Shown: piece after piece, positions 14,980-22,083 of the stretch
Numbering within the stretch: the first letter of the stretch is position 1
Layout: each line of letters begins with the position of its first letter
Source: CAYQQJ01 sp964419935
GTDB lineage: Bacteria; Pseudomonadota; Gammaproteobacteria; Pseudomonadales; Cellvibrionaceae
Length of the DNA: 22,155 nucleotides
Assembly (NCBI GenBank): GCA_964419935.1
Contig: CAYQQJ010000044.1
Coordinates: 1-22,155, forward strand
Direction: 5' to 3'
Made by a program: the position numbers and the translations under genes
The notes under the pieces: model-generated
Databases searched by the model: none
Told to the model about the DNA's origin: nothing
What the model saw: the letters and a program-made list of their open reading frames with translations, nothing else

Positions 14980-15462
14980 ATGAATGCTTTGCAAGTTATT
15001 GAATTATTCGCCGGCCATCGCCCCGATGGGCAGATAGTGGTGGAACGTGTGCCGGTCAAAGTACTGGACGATGATAGCTGCCAGCTGGTGAAGGCACCAG
15101 CCTTTGTGAAGGGGCTGGCCGGCGGTGACACCATTCGCCTGCAGGAGGACAAGCGCCAGTTTGAACTGGTCAAACGCAGCGGGAACCTGGCGGTGCGCGT
15201 GTTTGCCTATGAAGGCCTGGATGAAATTGCCGAAGCGCTGATCGCCGAACTGGAAAAACTGGGCGGGTCTCTGGACACCGAGAATGAGCGCATGCTGATA
15301 TTCAGCATCCACGTCAGCTGCGGGTTTGCCGCTATTGAAGACATTCTCAATAGCCACTGTGACAGTATTGACGATTGCCAGTGGACCTACGGCAATGTGT
15401 ACGACGCCGATGACGGCGTGACGCCGCTCAATTGGTGGCAGGACATTCTCAAGCCACAATAG
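14980..15462 (+). CDS. DUF4265-like protein
   Basis: 160-aa soluble, acidic protein. The stretch ELFAGHRPDGQIVVERVPVKVLDDDSCQLVKAPAFVKGLAGGDTIRL resembles the N-terminal half of DUF4265 proteins, where a short beta-rich region is followed by FxxGLAxGD. The C-terminal half has an Asp/Glu-rich helix (DEIAEALIAELEKLGG) and ends GNVYDADDGVTPLNWW. The molecular role is unknown; some family members occur beside toxin or immunity genes, but nothing here supports that. ATG 14980 is chosen because homology begins there and the likely promoter at 14908-14936 excludes the earlier ATG (14935). No clear ribosome site is visible. It is divergent from the M48 protease gene, and a MITE-like element follows it. 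Confidence 0.7.
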   Translation: MNALQVIELFAGHRPDGQIVVERVPVKVLDDDSCQLVKAPAFVKGLAGGDTIRLQEDKRQFELVKRSGNLAVRVFAYEGLDEIAEALIAELEKLGGSLDTENERMLIFSIHVSCGFAAIEDILNSHCDSIDDCQWTYGNVYDADDGVTPLNWWQDILKPQ

Positions 15463-15529
15463 GCGGCGCAGCACGTTGTCAAAGGTTTGTTTGCAATAGA
15501 GGGGACGCCTGAACACAAGGGGCTTTTAA

Positions 15530-15747
15530 CTCAAGTTTCGGAGTTCATCAGTTCCATGCTTAAGGCGTGTATATAGTGAGGTTCGATTTGGGGTAGGGCT
15601 TTTCAAGACCCTGGCCCGCGGGATTCGGGCGAGGAGCCCCCAGGGATGGGTTCACGGCGTGTCTTGAAAAGCCCTACCCCGAAGCGGACCGGCGCAAAAA
15701 CCACTTAACGGGCGGCGTTCAGAGCCTCGCGAACTCCGAAACTTGAG
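15530..15747. mobile_element. MITE-like element with 17-bp terminal inverted repeats and TTTTAA flanks
   Basis: 218-bp element with perfect termini CTCAAGTTTCGGAGTTC (15530-15546) and its reverse complement (15731-15747). It is flanked on both sides by TTTTAA (15524-15529 and 15748-15753), consistent with a 6-bp target duplication. It encodes no transposase, so it would be non-autonomous. A second, perfect 20-bp inverted repeat is nested inside (15590-15609 / 15661-15680). The right terminus ends about 30 bp before the yaaA start, so the insertion has probably replaced or supplied part of the yaaA upstream region. Confidence 0.65.
15590..15680. repeat. Nested long palindrome, 20-bp perfect arms
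   Basis: GGGGTAGGGCTTTTCAAGAC (15590-15609) pairs with its exact complement at 15661-15680. Within, CCCTGG (15609-15614) pairs with CCAGGG (15640-15645). The AGGGATGGGTTCACGGCGTGTCTTG stretch resembles a dispersed intergenic repeat I recall from marine gammaproteobacteria. As RNA it would form a 91-nt hairpin on either strand and may end transcripts from both sides. Confidence 0.75.
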
Positions 15748-15778
15748 TTTTAATATTCATCCAAGGATCATCAAGACC

Positions 15779-16555
15779 ATGTTGCTTGTCATATCACCGG
15801 CCAAAAATCTGGATTACGAAACACCGCTGCCCACGCGCAAACACTCCAAGGCACAGTTGCTGGACGAGGCGGCGACGCTGATGGAGGATCTTCGCCAGCT
15901 GGCGCCCCACGAGTTATCAAAGCTCATGCACATCAGCGACAAGCTGGGCACGCTCAACTATGACCGCAACCAGGCCTGGCAGCCGCCCTTTACTCTCAAG
16001 AACGCGCGCCAGGCGGTGCTGGCGTTCAAGGGCGACGTCTATCTTGGTTTGAATGCCTATGAAATGGATGACGATGACCTGACGTTTGCGCAGGAGCACC
16101 TGCGCATTCTTTCCGGCCTTTACGGGCTGTTGCGCCCGCTGGACCTGGTGCAGCCCTACCGGTTGGAAATGGGCACCAAGTTTGCCACTGCGCGCGGCGG
16201 CGACCTGTACAGCTTCTGGGGAGATAAGATCACTGAGGCGCTCAACAAACAGCTGAAAAAGCTCGAGACGCCGGTGCTGATCAACCTCGCCTCAAACGAG
16301 TATTTCAAGTCCGTCAAACCCAAAGCACTTAAGGCGGAAGTCATTACACCGGTTTTCAAAGACTACAAAAACGGTCAGTATAAAGTCATCAGCTTTTATG
16401 CAAAGAAGGCGCGAGGCTTGATGAGCGCCTACATTATCAAGCATCGCCTGACTGATCCGCAGGGGATCAAGGCGTTCGATACCGCCGGCTATGGCTACAA
16501 TGAGGCCATGTCCAGCGCCCGTGAGTGGGTATTCACTCGCCGCGAAGCTGAATAA
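15779..16555 (+). CDS. yaaA: Peroxide stress protein YaaA (DUF328/UPF0246)
   Basis: 258-aa cytoplasmic protein. Full-length match to YaaA: MLLVISPAKNLDYETPL at the N-terminus, SKLMHISDKLGTLNYDR, AFKGDVYLGLNA, ILSGLYGLLRPLDLVQPYRLEMGT, NLASNEYFKSV and GLMSAYIIKHRL. In E. coli YaaA is induced by OxyR and lowers free iron during H2O2 stress, limiting Fenton damage. ATG 15779 is chosen because homology begins there and AAGGAT precedes it, though at rather wide spacing (about 12 nt). No OxyR site was recognised. The upstream region is largely the MITE-like element, which could affect regulation. It is followed 43 bp later by a response regulator gene on the same strand, with only a tiny CCGG hairpin between. 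Confidence 0.94.
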   Translation: MLLVISPAKNLDYETPLPTRKHSKAQLLDEAATLMEDLRQLAPHELSKLMHISDKLGTLNYDRNQAWQPPFTLKNARQAVLAFKGDVYLGLNAYEMDDDDLTFAQEHLRILSGLYGLLRPLDLVQPYRLEMGTKFATARGGDLYSFWGDKITEALNKQLKKLETPVLINLASNEYFKSVKPKALKAEVITPVFKDYKNGQYKVISFYAKKARGLMSAYIIKHRLTDPQGIKAFDTAGYGYNEAMSSAREWVFTRREAE

Positions 16556-16598
16556 TCCGGGTGTAGCCGGCAACCGGCGAGTTGCTTGAGGGAAGACT

Positions 16599-17435
16599 AT
16601 GAGTGTGACAGTTCTGGTAGTGGATGACGCGAGTTTTGTGCGCGATTTGATCAAGCGCACCCTGCGCCAGCTGATGCCCCAGGCGGAAATCCTCGAAGCG
16701 CAAAACGGCACCCGTGCCCAAGCACTGATTCGCCAGCGGAAGATCGACCTGATTCTGTCGGATTGGGAAATGCCGGAAATGTCCGGCGAGGAGCTGCTGA
16801 TCTGGACCCGGCAACAGGAGTCCACGGTGACGGTGCCGTTTGTCATGATCACCAGTCGCGGAGACCGCAACCACGTCATCCAGGCCATTAATGCCGGGGT
16901 GAGTGATTACTTGGCCAAACCCTTCACGGCAGATGAATTGATCCGCAAGTTGCTCAAACAATTCAAGCGCATGGGTGTCAAGGTGGCACCAGGCAAAGAC
17001 CCGGATGCGCGCATGGCGGTATCCGACAGTGTCGGTGTGCTCACCGGCGGTTCTGGGAGTAACGGGTCGCCGGCCGCGACCGATGAAAACGCCGAAGTGC
17101 TTCCCGGCAAGACATCGAAGTCCGTAGAAGGCCGAGCGACCTTGCGCTTTGCCACAAGCAGCCGGGTTTGCAATGTGCGCGAGATGTCACTGCAGGCGAT
17201 TGTGGGTGAGATTGATCGGGATGACAGCGTGCCGGCACTGTTCGAATCTGCCGTGGTGGATCTTGAATCCCCCGGCGGCGAAACCCTAGCGCGGGTCAAC
17301 GCCTATGTCCATTCTCTGCAATCCGTTCTGCCGCAATCGGACTGTTCACGCATTCGGTTGGTGTTGCGCTTTGTTGACAGAGACCCGGCGAAGCTCGAAG
17401 CGCTGTCACGATTTCTAACCAAGGGCAGCCCATGA
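16599..17435 (+). CDS. CheY-like response regulator with uncharacterised C-terminal domain
   Basis: 278 aa. Residues 1-120 are a canonical receiver domain: VVDDAS (Asp9, Asp10), phospho-acceptor Asp55 in ILSDWEMPEMSG, Thr85 in MITSRG and Lys107 in LAKPF. A flexible Gly/Ser-rich linker (about 145-170) leads to a roughly 100-residue domain (about 175-275: GRATLRFATSSRVCNVREMSLQ to LRFVDRDPAKLEALSRFL). It has no DNA-binding helix-turn-helix, GGDEF or EAL motif. It is faintly PilZ-like but lacks the RxxxR and D/NxSxxG c-di-GMP motifs. No histidine kinase is nearby, so it is an orphan. GAGGGAAG precedes the ATG. Its stop overlaps the next start (ATGA), coupling it to the DUF938 methyltransferase. 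Confidence 0.88.
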   Translation: MSVTVLVVDDASFVRDLIKRTLRQLMPQAEILEAQNGTRAQALIRQRKIDLILSDWEMPEMSGEELLIWTRQQESTVTVPFVMITSRGDRNHVIQAINAGVSDYLAKPFTADELIRKLLKQFKRMGVKVAPGKDPDARMAVSDSVGVLTGGSGSNGSPAATDENAEVLPGKTSKSVEGRATLRFATSSRVCNVREMSLQAIVGEIDRDDSVPALFESAVVDLESPGGETLARVNAYVHSLQSVLPQSDCSRIRLVLRFVDRDPAKLEALSRFLTKGSP

Positions 17436-18076
17436 TTGCCGAAGACGATAAACCTTTTTCTCCTGCCTGCCTCAATAATCGGCAGCCCATTCTGGCGGTC
17501 CTGCAACGCGTATTCGCAGACGCATCGAGTGTTCTGGAAATTGGCAGCGGCACCGGACAGCACGCCGTCTATCTTGCCAGCCATCTGCCGCATCTGCGTT
17601 GGCAGACGTCAGACCTGCCGGAGAATTTGCCGGGGATTCGCCTGTGGCTGGAGGATCGCCGTCGCAAGGAGCTGGAGGCGGAATCCGAAGCCGGCGCCCG
17701 CGCGAACCTGCCCGAGCCGCTGGTGTTGGACGTTACCGGCGAATGGCCGGACATAGCCGTGGATGCGGTCTTCTCCGCCAACACTGCGCATATCATGCCG
17801 TGGGCTTCGGTGCTGGTTATGTTCGAGCAGGTGGCAGGGTTGCTTCCCGTCGGTGGTATATTTGCGCTCTACGGCCCGTTCAACTACGAAGGCGCTTATA
17901 CCAGCGAAAGCAACGCCCGTTTTGATTCCTGGCTCAAAACCCAGGGCGCGGAACGCGGCATTCGCGACTTTGAAAAAGTAAATGGCGCAGCCCGACAGGC
18001 GGGCCTGGAATTGATGGAAGATAACGCCATGCCGGCCAACAATCGGCTGATTGTTTGGCAAAAAAATAACAACTGA
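17432..18076 (+). CDS. DUF938 family SAM-dependent methyltransferase
   Basis: 214-aa protein. The DUF938 signature is clear: KPFSPACLNNRQPILAVLQRVF followed by motif I VLEIGSGTGQHAVYLASHLPHLRWQTSD, then FSANTAHIMPW and GGIFALYGPFNYEGAYTSESNARFDSWLK. The Rossmann SAM site should be functional; the substrate is not established for the family. It overlaps the response regulator stop by ATGA, so the two are co-translated, and DUF962 follows. Its own stop codon lies inside the 12-bp direct repeat that flanks the palindromic insertion at 18081-18144. The gene end is unaltered by that insertion because the duplicated target includes the stop. Confidence 0.9.
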   Translation: MIAEDDKPFSPACLNNRQPILAVLQRVFADASSVLEIGSGTGQHAVYLASHLPHLRWQTSDLPENLPGIRLWLEDRRRKELEAESEAGARANLPEPLVLDVTGEWPDIAVDAVFSANTAHIMPWASVLVMFEQVAGLLPVGGIFALYGPFNYEGAYTSESNARFDSWLKTQGAERGIRDFEKVNGAARQAGLELMEDNAMPANNRLIVWQKNNN

Positions 18077-18080
18077 GGTG

Positions 18081-18144
18081 AATGGCACTTACTTAAGCGG
18101 TTTCGTTCGCCGGGTCGCTTCGGGGTCTTAAGTAAGTGCCATTC
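18081..18144. mobile_element. 64-bp palindromic MITE-like insertion with 12-bp target duplication
   Basis: The element begins AATGGCACTTACTTAAG and ends with the reverse complement (arms 18078-18097 and 18127-18146 including shared flank bases). It is flanked by the 12-bp direct repeat ACAACTGAGGTG (18069-18080 and 18145-18156). Removing the element and one repeat restores a continuous junction in which the DUF938 stop overlaps the DUF962 ribosome site. The long duplication and the AATGGC...TTAAG ends fit an IS4-family relative; that assignment is from memory and tentative. No transposase is present. Confidence 0.75.
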
Positions 18145-18160
18145 ACAACTGAGGTGCGTT

Positions 18161-18475
18161 ATGGAAAATCCCTTTTTGAAACATCGCTCCCGACAAAGCT
18201 GGATTGATGAATACAGTCAAGCCCACCAGCATCCGGTCAACCGCGCCTGCCATACATTCGGCATTCCGCTGGTTGCCCTGTCGATCATCTGTGCAATTCT
18301 GAGTTTTATCTGGTCGTCGCTTTGGTCCCTGACAGCACTGCTGTTTGTACTCGGTTGGATACTGCAGTTTGTTGGCCATGCCTTCGAGGGCAAGCCACCG
18401 GAGTTTTTCAAGGACTGGCGCTTTCTGTTTGTCGGCTTGCAGTGGTGGTGGGCCAAGCTGCGCGGCAAAGCTTGA
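18161..18475 (+). CDS. DUF962/Mpo1-like membrane protein
   Basis: 104-aa protein with two hydrophobic helices (about 36-52 and 54-70). Family landmarks: an N-terminal WIDEYSQAHQHPVNRACHTFGIPLV, with His residues in the pattern H-x3-NR-x2-H, and a second motif LQFVGHAFEGKPPEFF. Yeast Mpo1 is an Fe2+-dependent dioxygenase that alpha-oxidises 2-hydroxy fatty acids and shares these His motifs; bacterial DUF962 proteins are mostly untested. This copy is short but contains the core. GAGGTG, 4 nt before the ATG, is the ribosome site and belongs to the direct repeat created by the upstream insertion, so the insertion duplicated it rather than destroying it. The next gene follows closely. Confidence 0.85.
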   Translation: MENPFLKHRSRQSWIDEYSQAHQHPVNRACHTFGIPLVALSIICAILSFIWSSLWSLTALLFVLGWILQFVGHAFEGKPPEFFKDWRFLFVGLQWWWAKLRGKA

Positions 18476-18562
18476 ATGGCAACCATTGGCGACCGAGATA
18501 ACAGCCGGTTGACGTGTGTGTACTTATTTGGTGTTTATTCCTGGCAAAAGGTCTTCGCTCTC

Positions 18563-19162
18563 ATGATTCCAAAACACCCTGCATCCATTCTATCGCCCGT
18601 TGTGGGCTGGTCATTGCCAGGCTTGCCAGCGGTGGCGCGCACGCTTGTCCTGCTGCTGGTTCTGGTATTCATGAGTGCCTGCGCCTCCGGGCCGGGAAAA
18701 GCCAGGCCGCTGGCGAAACAAAATATCTCTCAACTGCAAACGGGTTTGACTACCAAACATCCGTCGGCATACGTCTATCTGGCGCGAGAGCTTTGGCAGG
18801 ACGATGAAAAAGACCAGGCGGTGGTCATGTACTACGTTGGCCAGATTCGGTACCGAGCCTACATCAACACGCTACCGACGGCGGAAGCCGCACCGGAAGA
18901 ACGGCTATACGACAGTCTCAAAGCCGACATCGGCGACGAGCTCAATGAATACGCCGCCCGCAACCTTAACAACTGGCTTGCGCTACTGGACAAGGCGCTG
19001 GAGTGGCACCGGGACAATCCCAATGAATTCATGCCCAAGGAGGATTACAGCCTGCTCTACGAACTCACCATCTACAACTTCAACAAATTGCGTGACTACA
19101 TAGAAGAGAACAAAGCCCTTATTCGCCAGCAGCGAGCGGCGAAGGGGTTGGTGAATGAATAA
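18563..19162 (+). CDS. Putative lipoprotein of unknown function
   Basis: 199 aa from ATG 18563. A hydrophobic stretch (VARTLVLLLVLVFMSAC) ends in a lipobox with Cys at about residue 40, followed by ASGPG, so it should be a lipid-anchored envelope protein. The mature part is mostly helical and charged: YVYLARELWQDDEKDQAVVMYYVGQIRYRAYI, then a helix with NNWLALLDKALEWHRDNP and a basic C-terminus. I do not recognise the family. An earlier ATG directly after the DUF962 stop (18476) would add 29 residues and is less likely, since AAAGG precedes 18563. The N-region is long for a lipoprotein, so a later GTG or TTG start is possible. Confidence 0.75.
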   Translation: MIPKHPASILSPVVGWSLPGLPAVARTLVLLLVLVFMSACASGPGKARPLAKQNISQLQTGLTTKHPSAYVYLARELWQDDEKDQAVVMYYVGQIRYRAYINTLPTAEAAPEERLYDSLKADIGDELNEYAARNLNNWLALLDKALEWHRDNPNEFMPKEDYSLLYELTIYNFNKLRDYIEENKALIRQQRAAKGLVNE

Positions 19163-19256
19163 GAGCTATAAGCTGCAAGCCGCAAGCTTTAAGCTAAAGA
19201 AAGGGAAAAGGGAAAAGGGAAAAGGGAAAAGTAAAAGCAAGCTGTAAGCTGCAAGC
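19161..19256. repeat. AAGCTGCAAGC repeats flanking a GGGAAAA tract
   Basis: Variants of the decamer AAGCTGCAAGC occur at 19169-19195 and 19237-19256. They bracket four perfect tandem GGGAAAA heptamers (19203-19230), with slightly degenerate heptamers at both ends. Similar AAGCTGCAAGC strings are common intergenic repeats in gammaproteobacteria. Confidence 0.75.
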
Positions 19257-19274
19257 GAGAAGAGTGCCGAATTT

Positions 19275-19445
19275 GTAGGGCGAAAAAGCCTAAGCGCCTT
19301 CCGCCGTCCGGGTGGCACTGCCCACCAGTGTTCGTGATTACACGTTGTGCGGCTATTGGGATACTGGTGGGTATTCAGAGTCTGAAATGCTGGTTTTCAG
19401 ACTCTTCAAAAACGGCGGAAGGCGCTTGACGCTTTTTCGCCCTAC
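19275..19445. repeat. 170-bp element with long terminal inverted repeats and internal hairpins
   Basis: The left end (19275-19307, beginning GTAGGGCGAAAAAGC) and right end (19412-19445) are near-perfect inverted repeats of about 33 bp, with one small mismatch and indel region. Inside, CCACCAGT (19322-19329) can pair with ACTGGTGG (19363-19370), and AGAGTCTGAAA (19377-19387) pairs perfectly with TTTCAGACTCT (19395-19405). It could be a MITE or a structured RNA-forming repeat; no clear target duplication was seen. Confidence 0.7.
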
Positions 19446-19453
19446 GGCAATTC

Positions 19454-19474
19454 TTTTCCCTTTTCCCTTTTCCC
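19454..19474. repeat. TTTTCCC heptamer repeat, three units
   Basis: Three tandem TTTTCCC units preceded by AATTC, 3 bp before the end of the pirin gene. It is the same motif, in the same context, as 9420-9433 and the reverse complement of 19203-19230. Confidence 0.8.
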
Positions 19475-19477
19475 TAA

Positions 19478-20350
19478 TCAAACAAACGCGCCCGCCCGGT
19501 AATCCTGAATCGCCTGGTCGATTTCGGCGGGGGTGTTCATGACAAAGGGGCCGTACTGGGCGATGGGTTCACGCAGGGGCTGGCCTGCCAGTACCACGAA
19601 GCGGGCGGTGGTGGAACCGGCATTGCGGAAATTCCATTCACCGGTATCACTGAAGCGGGCGAGGTGTTGCGCCGCCACTTCGTGGTGGCCGCCCTGGGCC
19701 GGCACCTGCACTGCGCCTTCATAGACGTAGGCGAGGCTGGTGAACCCGTCTGCTACTTTTAGCGAAACCGTCTGGCCCGGTGCCAGGTGAATATCCCAAT
19801 AGAGCGGCTTGGTATCCGGTCGCTCGATCAAGCCGGTCAGGGTCTCTCCATTGATGTCCGCGGCGCCGGCGATGGCTTTTACGCTGCCGAATTCCCGTTG
19901 ATATACGGGAATACTGGCGGCACTGACGTCCCGATACTCGGCGGGAATCAGTTTGTTCGCCGCCGGCAAATTCAGCCACACCTGAAAACCCCGCATGCGG
20001 CCTTCGGTTTGCCGTGGCATTTCCGAGTGAATCACGCCTCGGCCGGCAGTCATCCACTGTACGTCGCCGTCGTTCAACAGCCCAACATTCTCCATGTGAT
20101 CGCGGTGCTCCATCTTTCCTTGCAGCATATAGGTAATGGTTTCAAACCCGCGGTGGGGATGCGGCGGAAAGCCACCGATATAATCGGACGCTTCCTCGGA
20201 GCCGAATTCATCCATGAGCAGAAACGGATCGAAGCGCTGGGGCTGGTGACCGCCGAAAACCCGCAGCAGTTTGACGCCGTCGCCATCGGATGAGGGGCGG
20301 GCCGTCAGGACCTCGGTCAAGGTGCGTTGCGTGTTGGTTGAGCTTGTCAT
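19478..20350 (-). CDS. Pirin family protein (quercetinase-like bicupin)
   Basis: 290-aa cupin protein. The N-terminal cupin carries the pirin metal site: His64 and His66 (PPHPHRGFETITYML), His108 and Glu110 (GRGVIHSEMP), matching the ligands known for YhhW-type pirins. The C-terminal cupin (about 185-280) is intact. YhhW and human pirin show quercetin 2,3-dioxygenase activity in vitro; the physiological role in bacteria is unclear. The ribosome site is AGGAG a few nt before the ATG at 20350. It lies about 90 bp downstream of azoR on the same strand and is probably co-transcribed from the azoR-lysR divergent promoter, which suggests a shared response to quinones or electrophiles. Confidence 0.93.
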   Translation of the reverse strand: MTSSTNTQRTLTEVLTARPSSDGDGVKLLRVFGGHQPQRFDPFLLMDEFGSEEASDYIGGFPPHPHRGFETITYMLQGKMEHRDHMENVGLLNDGDVQWMTAGRGVIHSEMPRQTEGRMRGFQVWLNLPAANKLIPAEYRDVSAASIPVYQREFGSVKAIAGAADINGETLTGLIERPDTKPLYWDIHLAPGQTVSLKVADGFTSLAYVYEGAVQVPAQGGHHEVAAQHLARFSDTGEWNFRNAGSTTARFVVLAGQPLREPIAQYGPFVMNTPAEIDQAIQDYRAGAFV

Positions 20351-20437
20351 AATGAGCTCCTGTGGAATTCAGTCAATAAAGTTAGGCCAAATTGAAGGCC
20401 AATAAATCCATGCGAAGGTGTCGGAAAAACCATTGAC

Positions 20438-21043
20438 TTATGCCGCCACGGATTCAATTGCCTGGCGCGCTGCGCTCAGTGCCTGGTTGCGGCCGTCATT
20501 ACCCATGTTGACGCCTTCTGCGTAGATCACCTGAATATCGCTCAAACCCAGCAGGCTGAAAAAGCTGGTCAGCAGCGGCACGACATTGTCCGTGTACTGG
20601 TCGCGATGAACGCCGCCGCGACTGGCGCTGACAAACACCTGGGTCTGGGTCAACAGGCCGACGGCGCCGTTGGCGGTGTACTTGAATGTGTCACCGGCGC
20701 GCGCCACATAGTCCATCCAGGTTTTGAGGGTTGAGGGGATGGTGAAATTGTACATGGGCGCTCCGACGAGCAGGTAATCCGCCTGGCGCAGCTCTTCGAT
20801 CAGTTGATCGGCCAAGGCCACCCGAGCAGCTTCTTGCGGTGTACGTTCCCCAGCGGGCTTGCCCAGCGCACCAATGAACTCGCTGGTGACGTGTGGCAGG
20901 GCTTGCTCGGCAAGATCTCGCTGCAGGACACGCACGTCACCGTGTTGCGTCCGGATCTGTTCCACGAGATGGTCGTTCAACTGTGCGGAAACGCCCTGGT
21001 TGCCAAAAACGCTGGAATCCAGCCGTAAAATTGTTTTGCTCAT
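20438..21043 (-). CDS. azoR: FMN-dependent NADH-azoreductase
   Basis: 201-aa flavodoxin-fold enzyme that reduces quinones and azo compounds by two-electron transfer from NADH using FMN. Seen: the N-terminal KTILRLDSSVFGNQGVSAQL phosphate-binding region, the FMN loop APMYNFTIPSTLKTWMDYVARAGDTFKY, and VSASRGGVH. Length is typical of AzoR. AGGAG lies about 8 nt before the ATG at 21043. It is divergent from the LysR gene across a 143-bp region with dyad operators, the usual layout for a LysR regulator controlling its neighbour, and pirin follows. E. coli AzoR gives resistance to thiol-specific quinone stress; the same role is inferred here. Confidence 0.94.
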   Translation of the reverse strand: MSKTILRLDSSVFGNQGVSAQLNDHLVEQIRTQHGDVRVLQRDLAEQALPHVTSEFIGALGKPAGERTPQEAARVALADQLIEELRQADYLLVGAPMYNFTIPSTLKTWMDYVARAGDTFKYTANGAVGLLTQTQVFVSASRGGVHRDQYTDNVVPLLTSFFSLLGLSDIQVIYAEGVNMGNDGRNQALSAARQAIESVAA

Positions 21044-21131
21044 TGCAGTTACTCCTGATAAAGGTCCTGATCGGTGTTCGGTTTAGTTGCAACCAGAATA
21101 GCGCAGCAAACCTGACCTATGCCTGCAATAA

Positions 21132-21159
21132 TTGATAGATATAGATCAAATAATTTGAT
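21132..21159. promoter_or_regulatory. LysR-type operator between azoR and lysR
   Basis: Two overlapping dyads share one arm. TTGAT (21132-21136) pairs with ATCAA (21145-21149), a T-N11-A style LysR box. ATCAAAT (21145-21151) and ATTTGAT (21153-21159) form a perfect 7-bp palindrome around one A. It lies 28 bp before the lysR start, fitting autoregulation, and about 100 bp from azoR. Confidence 0.6.
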
Positions 21160-21186
21160 GTATTTGCACTCCAAAGAGCTCGATTC

Positions 21187-22083
21187 ATGAACGAACCCAA
21201 AATCAGTCTGGAACAATGGCAGGTATTCAAGACGGTCGTGGACGAAGGCTCCTACGCCGCAGCGGCGGAAGCGCTGAACAAAAGCCAGTCCAGCATCAGT
21301 TACATACTCAGCCGGCTTGATGACTTGCTGCCGGTACCGGTGCTGGAGCTGCGCGGACGCAAGGCGGAGCTGACGGATGCCGGTCGCGCGCTTTACCGCC
21401 AGGCGACCACATTGCTGGAACAGGCGCGCCTGGTGGAGCAATCCGCCAAATACTTTGCCAGTGGCTGGGAGCCGGAAGTGACCCTGGCAGTGGACGGGTT
21501 GACGCCCATGTCGCGTCTGTTCTGTGGCTTGCACAAATTTTCCCTGCGCTCATCGGCCACCCGCCTGCGACTGCTGGAAACCAACCTGTCCGGCACCGCC
21601 GAAGCGCTGCTTCAGCGTACGGCAGACATCGCGTTGATAGCCACCTTGCCGCCGGGTTTCTCCGGCACACCCATTCAGCAGGTGCGCATGCTGCCCGTGG
21701 CACACCCGGATCATCCGCTGTTTTTGCTGGACCACGCCATTACCGATGAAGAGCTCAGTCAGCATCGGCAAATCGTGATTCGCGACAGCGGCATCAAGCG
21801 TCAGGTCGACGCGGGCTGGCTGGGTGCGGAGCAGCGCTGGACGGTCACCCACCCGGCCTCGAGTGTGGCGGCGGTAAAGCGCGGACTCGGCTTTGCATTT
21901 CTCCCCCAGGAGCGCGTGGCCGAAGATCTCAATGACGGGCGCTTGAAAGTATTGCCCCTGGCTCAGGGCGGCGAACGAATTGTGACCTTGCACATGGTAG
22001 TTGCGGACAAAGACCACGCAGGCCCCGCTACTCGCGCGGTCGCTGAGGCCATTCGGGAGGAGTTTGCCGCGTCCGCGCCTTGA
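21187..22083 (+). CDS. LysR family transcriptional regulator
   Basis: 298-aa regulator. The N-terminal winged helix-turn-helix is clear (SLEQWQVFKTVVDEGSYAAAAEALNKSQSSISYILSRLDDLL, about 7-49), followed by LELRGRKAELTDAGRALYRQA and the linker helix. The rest (about 95-295) is a LysR substrate-binding domain. It is divergent from azoR and shares a palindromic operator region, so it probably controls azoR-pirin and itself; the inducer, perhaps a quinone or electrophile, is inferred only from the targets. The ATG at 21187 has AAAGAG upstream, and the start gives a normal N-terminus. It is intact. Confidence 0.92.
   Translation: MNEPKISLEQWQVFKTVVDEGSYAAAAEALNKSQSSISYILSRLDDLLPVPVLELRGRKAELTDAGRALYRQATTLLEQARLVEQSAKYFASGWEPEVTLAVDGLTPMSRLFCGLHKFSLRSSATRLRLLETNLSGTAEALLQRTADIALIATLPPGFSGTPIQQVRMLPVAHPDHPLFLLDHAITDEELSQHRQIVIRDSGIKRQVDAGWLGAEQRWTVTHPASSVAAVKRGLGFAFLPQERVAEDLNDGRLKVLPLAQGGERIVTLHMVVADKDHAGPATRAVAEAIREEFAASAP

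Larger units (their letters stand above)
15463..15778. other. 316-bp spacer occupied mostly by a MITE-like element
   Basis: Beyond the element at 15530-15747 and its nested palindrome, no gene was found. About 60 bp precede the element after the DUF4265-like stop, and about 30 bp separate it from yaaA; that last piece holds the yaaA ribosome site (AAGGAT). Confidence 0.6.
19163..19477. other. Repeat-rich spacer between convergent genes
   Basis: No gene seen. The stretch holds, in order, AAGCTGCAAGC-type repeats around a GGGAAAA tract, a 170-bp structured inverted-repeat element, and a TTTTCCC tract. It separates the convergent ends of the lipoprotein and pirin genes. Confidence 0.7.

Noticed and set aside
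16599..17435. PilZ c-di-GMP receptor domain in the response regulator
   Set aside because: The RxxxR and D/NxSxxG ligand motifs are missing.
19275..19445. Integron attC site
   Set aside because: Paired stems exist but no conserved R box/L box core sites, cassettes or integrase.
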